DNA from: Pseudevernia furfuracea
Lineage: Eukaryota; Ascomycota; Lecanoromycetes; Lecanorales; Parmeliaceae
Direction of reading: 5' to 3'
DNA length: 64,000 nt
Assembly (NCBI GenBank): GCA_022315425.1
Contig: JAIUPT010000017.1
Span: 496,001 to 560,000, forward strand
This document shows, in pieces, positions 56,688 to 64,000 of the stretch (its first letter is position 1; the number at the start of each line of letters is the position of its first letter). Position numbers and translations under genes: made by a program. The notes beneath the pieces were generated by a model that saw nothing but the letters and a program-made list of their open reading frames with translations, had not been told where the DNA came from and ran no database searches.

Positions 56688-58506
56688 TTACTTTACGTCT
56701 TCCAAGATGCTCCTAGGAATTCCCTTGTCGACCAATGCTTTCAAGTCCTCTTCCCCCATTTCGCCATCCCATCCGTGAGCCACCAGATACGCCCTAAATT
56801 TCTCGTCTTCGACCGCAAGATCCTCTCCCGTAAGGTTCGGGACGAAGAAGAATGTCACTAGAACACCAACAACACCACAGATGGCGGCGATAATGAATGT
56901 CCATTTCTTCCCAAGATTCGTTTGGATGGGCGTGAAGACTTCCGTGCCAACAGCGGCGCCAGTCTTGCCCAATGCGGCTGAAATGCCGTAACAAGTACCA
57001 CGAACCGCTGTGGCATAGCTCTCAGAAGACATTAAGCCTAACATATCGCCTGGTCCAAGATTGCCAGAAGACAGCATGAGGCCATAGAAGATTACGAAGA
57101 GGGGTACGATCTTAGTGATCCGATCGTAGGCGCATCCGATTATCAGTCCGAAGACCACTGCAATACATCAGCAAAAGCGTGTGATTTGGGAAGATGCATA
57201 CAATAGCCGCTAAAGCCTAGCATCATTGTGTTCTTCCGACCCAATCTGTCACACAGCCATGCGCCAATGAGAACACCGGGTATGGCTATGCTACCAAGGA
57301 GAAGCTGCCATTCGGCCGTCTTCAGAATACTCCCATTCTTTACCACGCTGGAAATAATGGTTCCAGAGAACACCCCATTCGGAAAGGTCACCTGTATGAA
57401 AGTCAGTGGGACAATTCGACAAGGTTTTCCGGCAATGAGCTTACAAAGTCGTACAGGAACCATGCTCCGCATGTGCCAATTAAAGACTTCCAGTAATATC
57501 TCACTACTAGGGGGTATGGGACCCTTCTCTTGATAGCGCCTCTGCGGTAGAGCTTCGAATTCAGCATCTTAATTCGGAAATAAAAGACCGTCAACGGCAA
57601 CAGACAACCGATACCGAAGCAAACCCGCCATACCGTGGACAAATGCTTGGATGTCGCCGCAGAAAAAACGATCAGGAAGACACCAACGGCCAAAGGGCCA
57701 CCGAATGAGAGCGGAAGATTGGTCACCAGGATGAATATTGGGCCCCTCTTCTTGAGTGTGAACTCATTTGCAGCTTCGGAAGCCGAGGTACTGGAGGCGG
57801 GATACTCTCCCCCTGTTCCAAATCCTACGATGCCTCGCGAAATCGTCATCATCCAAAACATGCCATTGATGGTGATGCCGTGTGATGCAGTGGCTAATAT
57901 GCCACCAACGACGATCATAGCAGTCGTCGTCACGATTGCGACTTTACGGCCCAGATAGTCACAGGTCAACCCAATTACAAGTTGGCCAATGATCTCTCCT
58001 ACCAATAGAGCATTAGACACACGAGTACTAACGGCACTAGTATACTGCTTTTTGTATTCTGCTTTCAACACGACGTTCGTCATAGTCCTGACCAAAAAAA
58101 CAGCAGTCAGACCATGGTCTACAAATTCCGGAGCATCCTCACATGAGGTTGTTTTGATATCCATCACTAATGAGAGCAAAGCCAGAGCAGAACTAGGTAG
58201 AGCAAACAGTCAGCATTATACAGATTCGATGTCCAGGCAGTGACATCTGCTTTGACCTTATCAGAGCAGTGTACTGACAATTGTGAATCGGTCAGACACT
58301 GATTGCCGCTTCGAAGAGACCAGGTTGGAAGGTGCGGCAGGGTCATTTGCCACCACGACAACTCCAGGGGCTCCGGGAGTCTTGGAGTCCCCATTTGTAC
58401 CCCCGTCACTGAAATGATGGTCTGACATTGCGGTAGAGTAGGGTACAGGTTCCTCTCGTGCTATTGCGACGTCTGACTTTCTATTCAGACGTGGGTACTC
58501 GTACAA
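56688..58506 (-). CDS. MFS transporter, GIT1-like glycerophosphodiester/phosphate permease group
   Basis: The protein has 526 aa from minus-strand exons 58506-58279, 58192-58143, 58087-57445, 57391-57202 and 57157-56688, with GT-AG introns of 86, 55, 53 and 44 bp. Family marks are SGFALISDGYQNNLM (helix 1, over the exon 2-3 junction), NALLVGEIIGQL, DYLGRKVAI (MFS motif A), GFGTGGEYPASSTSASEAAN, DRLGRKNTM (second motif A), LGPGDMLGL and a cytoplasmic C-tail ending SILEDVK. The GGEYP-SSTSASEAAN box is typical of GIT1-type transporters for glycerophosphoinositol and related phosphodiesters. The frame is intact throughout. An internal Met (MSDHHF, 58428) is an alternative start. Two CACGTG boxes lie upstream. 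Confidence 0.9.
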
Positions 58507-58671
58507 CGCTTTGGCTGCTCAAATGTGAAAAAGGAACATGGGCAGCGGCGCATAGTGTAAGACATGTTCGAAGGCGGCGTTCTTACTGATATTTCCTATC
58601 ATTATCGAATGGAGAAATAGAGGCTCTCGCCTAGATATCATCGCAGGCCAATCTAGTGCGAGGAGTGGCCC

Positions 58672-58684
58672 CACGTGGCACGTG
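58672..58684. promoter_or_regulatory. Paired CACGTG boxes upstream of the GIT1-like gene
   Basis: CACGTG occurs at 58672-58677 and again at 58679-58684, one base apart, 166-178 bp upstream of the ATG. CACGTG is the core bound by Pho4/NUC-1-type bHLH regulators of phosphate starvation, and also by other bHLH factors. The link to phosphate control is inference from the transporter family. Confidence 0.5.
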
Positions 58685-58932
58685 GCTGTGAGCGAGCGGG
58701 GAAGATCGGAGAAAAGTACAGTAAGGTAAGGTAGGTACTTGAATTACTTAAGGTACCTTAGGTACCTCCCTTTCCCTTAGGGTTAGAGAGTATGTACGTA
58801 CTACGGTACTGTGCAACATGATAGGCTTGATAGTATCACCAGTTCTAAGATACTTTAGTCAGGTCTTTTCCTTGACAGCGTACTCGTAGACATAAGGTAC
58901 TTTGTGCCCCGTAGCATTCTCCAAGCGAGAAC

Positions 58933-59295
58933 TTATGACGTCATTTCAGCGTAAAGATAAGGTACCGCCTCTTGTCCGAATGAGACTAGCCCACGGAGTT
59001 TCTCCGGATATCTGACCATATTGAATATCTGGTGTGTGTAGATGTTGTGCAAAGAAAGAGCACCACCGATGACAGCAGTCAGACTCATACATGCTCCGGG
59101 TGTGAGTTGGAGTTGTATTGTGGACCGTCTGGAGCTCGTCACCTCGCCGGTGACCTGCAATACAATCCGACTTTCTGCAGTCGGAGCTTCATTGTGGTAG
59201 TGGATGCAAGTGATCGTGTAAATCGTGTCTCGTTCTAGATCATGGACTATGCTAGCTTTGCTAGATAGTCCCATTGTTATGTACCAAACGCTCAT
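58933..59295 (-). CDS. Hypothetical protein, 120 aa
   Basis: A single open frame from ATG at 59295 to stop at 58933. Composition is protein-like (HDLERDTIYTITCIHYHNEA, MVRYPEKLRGLVSFGQEAVP), with no signal peptide and one weak hydrophobic stretch (MSLTAVIGGALSL). The other strand is broken here. I recognise no family, and the frame could be fortuitous. Confidence 0.3.
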   Translation of the reverse strand: MSVWYITMGLSSKASIVHDLERDTIYTITCIHYHNEAPTAESRIVLQVTGEVTSSRRSTIQLQLTPGACMSLTAVIGGALSLHNIYTHQIFNMVRYPEKLRGLVSFGQEAVPYLYAEMTS

Positions 59296-59893
59296 GCTGT
59301 CCGCCCCTTTACTGCCGCCCTTGCTCCTCCACTAGTCTGCCAATCGACAATACCATCTGCCCCACGCAAGTCACTGGTGCTTGCCTTGGCACCTCTCTTC
59401 CTCGGTTACTGACCAGAGAGAATCCGCTCACATCAGCTGCGTCTAGAGACGCTCAGCAAAACAAAACGCCAATTGCCCCCTCTCTCCTTGCCTGCGTCCT
59501 CCGTCCGCAGCCGTGAGCATGAGTGTCATCCTCCCATTCTCAGTCCCATTGGGGACTCTTTCTTGCTGACAGGTCAAGATACTGTGGCCATAGACAAGCT
59601 CGAGCCTCAAGCCGCTTTGGATGTACCGACTCATCTTGAGACAAGTGGTGACGTGCGAATTGTGCTGATATACTGGAGACCATAGACTGACCATCTGAGA
59701 CGGTATTCGTCGAAGGGCGGTAGAGTCGAGAGCGAACTATTGTGCTATGAGAGATGTGGAGTGGGGACGTGGGATACCTCGCAAGCCTGACATCGTGGGA
59801 TGGGAGCTATTCGGCGTTGAGAGCTGCTGGCTCGCTTTGCAAGATCACCTGCAAACTCTGAAGACCTGAAGGGGTAGTGAGTCGTCCTGCTGA

Positions 59894-61870
59894 TCAGGTT
59901 GCGTTTTCTGGAGACATCTGCTCGGCATCTTCGTCGTTGCCTTCCTCCGCCAAAATTGCACGCAGATGCTCCATACTCCTCAACGTATCAGGATGTTCTT
60001 TACCAAGAACCTTCTCTCGTATCATGTATGTCTGTCCAAATATCTGCTCGGCATCTTCGTGGTTACCTTCCCTCGCCAGGACTATACCTAGGAGCTCCAA
60101 ACTCTTCAACGTATCAGGATGCTCTTTACCCAAAATCTTCTCTCGGATCATATATGTCTGTCGACATATCTGCTCGGCATCTTCGTTGCCTTCCCCAGCC
60201 AGATTTGCACCCAGAAGCTCCATACTCCTCAAGGTATCAGGATGTTCCTTACCAAAAATCTTCTCTCGTATCATCAATGTCTGTTGACATACTGACTTAG
60301 TCTCCTGGTATTTACCTTGGTTCTCCAGTATCCACCCCAGAACATCCGCAGTGCTCAACGTATCAGGATATTCCTTACCAAAAGTCTTCTCTCGTATCAT
60401 CAATGTATGTTGATATACTGACCCAGCCTCTTGAAGTTTGCCTTGCTTCGCCAATATCGACCCCAAAAGTTCCATAATAATCAACGTGTGCTGATTCTCT
60501 GGACCTAACAAACCTTCTCTCGATGTCATAATCTTTCGATACACTGATTCAGCCTCTTCATACATGCCTTGCTGAGACAGTGTCCGCCTCAAATCCTCCA
60601 TACTTTTCAGCGTAACAGGATGCTCTGAACCTGATATATTTTTTCTCAACATCAATATCTTTCGATATAGTGATTCAGCCTCTTCATATTTGCTTTACGT
60701 CTTCATTATCCCCTCTAAACTCTTCATTATTTTCAGCATTATAGGATTCTCAAGCCCTGACGATTTTTTATTTAGAATCAATATCTATTGACACATCTGT
60801 TCAGTCTCGTCGTATTTGTTTTGATTTCTGAGAGTTTATATCAAAGATAACATCGAAAACAACGTATTAGAATATTCTTTACCTATCTGAGTTTCTTATA
60901 TCGTCACTCTTCGTCGATATACTTTTTCGATCTCTTCGTGTTTACCTTGCTTGAATAGAATTCTCGTTAAGACATTTAAACTATTCAATATATTCGAACT
61001 CTCTTTGTTAACAATCGTCTCTTATATTATTAATGTCTATCTCCATATTTATTCGATCTTCTTATACTTGTTTTAAAAGATCTGCGTCTCTGTTAAATAG
61101 ATTATGATTTGTAATATATTAGAATAATCTTTATTTAATATCTTTTCTTGAATCAATAGCGTTGATTAATGAATCTCTTCGACCTCGTTATATCTTTCTT
61201 AATAATCTAATATCATTATTAATAATCTTCGATTTAATACTATATTAGAATTATTCTTTTTTCGCTTTTTTTCTCTTAATATTAATATTAATCGAGATAA
61301 TAATTTAACTTCTTTATATTTTATTTAAGATAATAACGATAGTATAAGATATCTTATACAATCTAACGTGTTAGAATATATTTCTCTTAGCTTCGTCTTC
61401 ATAAAAGATAATGTTTATCAATATATCTATTTAGTATTTTTATATTTATCTTAAATCTCTAATATAAACGTTAGATCTTTTATACTTGTTAGCGTTAAAC
61501 GATATTTCTTATTTAATCTACTTCTACGAGTCTCTATTAGACGACGATACAGATCTTCTAATATGCGATATCGACTCTAACGTCGATAGAAATCTACAAA
61601 CAAGCTAACGATATTATAGTTTATAATATTATCATCAAGCTTATCTTGCGACTTTGAGAATTTCTTATCGTTTGATATAGACACATTTATATACGTCGTA
61701 AGCGCTATTCTCTTCTTCAAACTTGTCGAAGATCTATCGATGTATATCTTGATATAGCATTCGAGAATTAATATCGCTTTTTATATATACTTCTGACGTT
61801 CTTTCTTTATCAATCGAAGCTATAATTAATCTCGAATAACTAAATACAAAGAAAAACTTATATTCTAATC
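59894..61870 (-). pseudogene. Kinesin-light-chain-type TPR repeat protein, 3' part clean and 5' part RIP-mutated
   Basis: The frame 60655-59894 (253 codons) carries about six 42-residue TPRs with the consensus MIREKxxGKEHPDTLxSMELLGxxLAxxGKxEDAEQ. Such TPR arrays are usual at the C-terminus of fungal NLR-like proteins (NACHT or NB-ARC plus TPR), where they act as the sensing module. Upstream of 60655 the same frame continues through further repeats (for example IGKEYSNTLFSML, YDETEQMCQ) but with stops at former Gln codons and rising AT content; repeats can be followed to about 61530. The ATPase domain expected upstream is not recognisable. The Met at 60655 is therefore probably not the true start. 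The neighbouring solo LTR lies 470 bp beyond. Confidence 0.75.
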
Positions 61871-62336
61871 GCTTATCGCTTGAGAGATACTTTGCAACAG
61901 AGATAGAATATTCGATTTAACGATAATATTTTAAAATTAATTAGCGCTTTATTTATCATCGCAGATAGAGTCGAAAAATACATTATTGAAGCTAACATTA
62001 GATCATTTATCATTACAGCTATCTTCGAAACTTTACGTGCTCGCTTTATCGTTTTTCTCGTGACTATTCTCGTTTCTATCTTTCTCGACAACGTCGCTCG
62101 CGTTAAATATTTATATTTATCGCACTTCGCTATCGTGCGCTCTTTAATAAAAACGAAATAAGAACTCGAAGATTCTAATAGAAGCGAAGAAGATATACAA
62201 GATTAGAAAATAAGTTACGTTCGTTTTTTAAGAGTTGTTTTCTGAGATTAATTGTTAAAAGAATAATTTTCATATTATAAAAGCATTAATATGCTTATAC
62301 TCTCAATGTTAGACTGACTTATATAATATAGATATA
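61871..62336. other. AT-rich DNA upstream of the TPR gene
   Basis: It may contain the mutated N-terminal part of the TPR gene, but I recognise no nucleotide-binding motif. Confidence 0.4.
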
Positions 62337-62574
62337 TATAAGACAGACTAGAATTGTATAGCAATGTGAACTTAGTGAAGATATATATATTGCGTATAGT
62401 ATATCTAATAGTAAGACTAATTCTTAAGAAAGAAAAATGAAAAACTTCGAGATATGACTCTCTTAAGCTTCTCACGTCAAGAATCCGCTTGACATGCGTA
62501 TATCAAGCGATTCGATTACGCTCGATAATCTTCGAGCTTATATAATAGCTATTCTCTTAAGCTCGCTGCTAACA
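62337..62574 (-). mobile_element. Solo LTR of the gypsy family found at 19940-27487
   Basis: Exactly 238 bp align with both LTRs of that element without indels. The ends are mutated (TATAAGACAG instead of TGTTAGATAG) but CTGCTAACA is kept. No target duplication can be recognised, possibly because of mutation. Nearly all differences are C-to-T or G-to-A. Confidence 0.88.
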
Positions 62575-62889
62575 CTTAATTTCTTAAAGTATAAGTCAAT
62601 ATCTTTTTTCGCTTAGTCTCGTAGATTGTTAGAAAGTCTTTTAGTCGATCTAGTAGTAGTCGTTTATATTTGATATATGTTGCTATTTAATCGATAACGA
62701 GAGTAAGATTATCGAGACGCTCGATAATGCTTGTTAGAGTCTAGACGTGATATCGGAGTGATATATGATGTGTTTTAGAATAAATAGAATATCAAGTATA
62801 AAGATGTCTATGTATAGTAAAATGCTGAAGGTATCATGATGCGCCAAGATAACTAGCCGGGTAGGGCTGAGCTAGTAGGGCTGGTCTAA
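62575..62889. other. AT-rich spacer, partly unmutated
   Basis: From about 62700 composition is nearly normal. A TG...CA segment (62732-62899) resembles an LTR in its ends only. No gene. Confidence 0.4.
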
Positions 62890-63750
62890 AACCATGACAA
62901 CTAAAATAATAATATCGAAAGCACTTCTAACTAGAATAATAACTAGAATTAATGTTAAACTATTAATTAAAAATAATAATAAGATACGCGAGACGAAAGA
63001 AGATAATTAATTAACATAGACGCAATTGCGTATTATTATTCTTATTATTATTCTTAGTAGTGATCTCAGCGATATTAATCTTAATAGTATTCTTAGTAGT
63101 ACTCTTAGTAGTAATCTCAACGATATTCTTAATAATATTCTTAATAGTATTTTTGATAGTAATCTTAATAATATTCTCAGTAGTGATCTTAATAATATTC
63201 TTAATAATATTCTTAGTAATATTCTTAGTAGTAATCTTAACGATATTTTTAATAATAATCTCAGCGATATTCTTAATAATATTCTTAATAGTATTTTTAA
63301 TAATAATCTTAGTAATATTCTTAATAGTGATCTCAGTAGTATTCTTAGTAATATTTTCAATAATATTCTAAGTATTATTCTTAGTAGTGATCTTAGTAAT
63401 ATTCTTAGTAGTAATCTTAGTAATGATAATAATAATAACAGTAACAATAATAATAATAATAACAATAATAGTGATCTTAGTACTTGATCTTAATATTATT
63501 ATTTTAGTCATTATTCTAGTTAGTAGTATTCTCAAGTAGTGCTCTTAATAGAATTCTTATTTTATTCGTTACATCTTATAAAATATCTTAGATTTATATC
63601 TTCTTATAAGATATCTTATTTAAATATTATATTATATCTTTATAAAGATATAATATTTGATCTTTCTCGATCTTATATTATATTATAATATGAGATTAGT
63701 TAAGATAAGATATTTCGTAAGATATATTATATCTTTTCGATTAGTAATCG
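62890..63750. mobile_element. Second copy of the long-TIR/minisatellite element
   Basis: The left side (62905-63040) matches 28720-28860, including GCGAGACGAAAGAA and ATTGCGTATTATTATT. The right side (63480-63745) is the inverted TIR and ends ATCTTTTCGATTAGTAAT, the complement of the outer end at 28446. The outer left TIR is missing. The core is the 12-bp array. Confidence 0.65.
63031..63480. repeat. 12-bp minisatellite, about 35 units
   Basis: Units are variants of ATTCTTAATAGT, such as AATCTTAGTAAT and GATCTCAGTAGT. Because the unit is a multiple of three, long frames stay open on both strands (about 150 codons each), giving Leu/Ile/Arg or Ser/Asn/Ile repeats. These are not genes. The array ends in an AAT/AAC trinucleotide run near 63425-63470. 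Confidence 0.85.
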
Positions 63751-64000
63751 TATTAATATATATAAAAGAATACTATAGAGCTATGAAGTTAAAAAATCTT
63801 ATATTTATATGTATAGCGAGCTTTAGTTAATATTAATCTCGTTAGATCTACGCTCTTTAATTAGACTCGCTTTATTAGCTCGCTAGATCTTTCGAGCGCT
63901 CTTATCAAAAATTTATATATATAAGTCTTATATTTTAAATAACTTTTTACTTTTTTATTACTTTTTTAAGATTTTTTTTTTAATTGTATAGACTTATTTG
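63751..64000 (+). mobile_element. 5' tip of a Helitron-like copy running out of the window
   Basis: 63751-63920 aligns with 4095-4235 of the Helitron: TATATATAAAAGAATA, then GACTCGCTTTRTYAGC and CGCTAGAYCTTTCGAGC. After about 63920 it departs from the Helitron and instead matches the inverse of 36635-36740. It is mutated and has no coding capacity in the window. Confidence 0.6.

Larger units (their letters stand above)
58507..59893. other. Intergenic region between the MFS transporter and the TPR gene
   Basis: Besides the E-boxes there is a cluster of GGTAC-based words at 58724-58768, such as CTTAAGGTACCTTAGGTACC, and a TTAGGG near 58777. One minus-strand ORF is described separately. Nothing else is recognised. 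Confidence 0.5.

Noticed and set aside
59877..60300. Plus-strand Ser/Ile/Arg-rich frames
   Set aside because: They are antisense to the TPR repeats and share their 126-bp periodicity.
62732..62899. Possible solo LTR with TG...CA ends
   Set aside because: The flanks (ATGCT and ACTAA) do not match and I found no second copy in the window.
63007..63487. Open frames of about 150 codons on both strands (Leu/Ile/Arg-rich and Ser/Asn/Ile-rich)
   Set aside because: They are by-products of a 12-bp minisatellite whose unit is a multiple of three; no start context or domain.

Overview
The window looks like nuclear DNA of a filamentous ascomycete (Pezizomycotina). Genes have many short GT-AG introns (about 45-85 bp), and the protein families are typically fungal: a POT peptide transporter, a UstYa-like protein, a rhodopsin-domain membrane protein, a GIT1-like MFS permease and a kinesin-light-chain-type TPR protein. 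Gene islands of ordinary base composition sit between very AT-rich blocks. In those blocks CpA/TpG is scarce, TpA is abundant and CpG is kept. Former coding frames are broken mostly at codons that were CAA, CAG, CGA or TGG. This is the expected signature of repeat-induced point mutation (RIP). I cannot name the species.

Layout. 1-1915: 3' part of a PTR2-type peptide transporter. 2.2-3.3 kb: a TIR element. 4.1-10.3 kb: a decayed Helitron with a recognisable Rep/helicase. 11.7-19.4 kb: a gene island with a tiny secreted-peptide ORF (-), a UstYa/DUF3328 gene (+), an APC permease (-), a rhodopsin-domain protein (+) and a GNAT acetyltransferase (-). 19.9-27.5 kb: a complete Ty3/gypsy element (238-bp LTRs, TSD AGAAC) on the minus strand, with an apparent antisense reading frame between integrase and 3' LTR. 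28.4-36.2 kb: a long-TIR element with a 12-bp minisatellite core, split by a heavily mutated chromovirus (29130-35935, TSD ATAGT). 36.7-38.1 kb: a mutated Tc1/mariner-like transposase with a solo LTR inside. 39.2-50.8 kb: the most interesting structure, a minus-strand tyrosine-recombinase retrotransposon of Ngaro/DIRS type with split direct repeats A1...B1-A2-B2. It is cut into four pieces by three younger, small LTR elements, each with its own target duplication. 51.5-53.7 kb: a hAT element with a perfect 8-bp TSD. 53.8-55.7 kb: a 5'-truncated SNF2/RING helicase gene. 56.7-58.5 kb: an intact GIT1-like transporter with paired CACGTG boxes upstream. 59.9-61.9 kb: a TPR gene whose 3' part is clean and whose 5' part is RIP-mutated. 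62.3-64.0 kb: a solo gypsy LTR, a second minisatellite element and the 5' tip of another Helitron-like copy.

The intact genes show no clear joint pathway. The window is best read as a fast-evolving, transposon-nested compartment with islands of transport, membrane-sensor and secondary-metabolism-type genes. The exon models were checked by reading frame: each complete gene sums to a multiple of three with no internal stop. The domain calls are my own reading of motifs and were not confirmed by any search.
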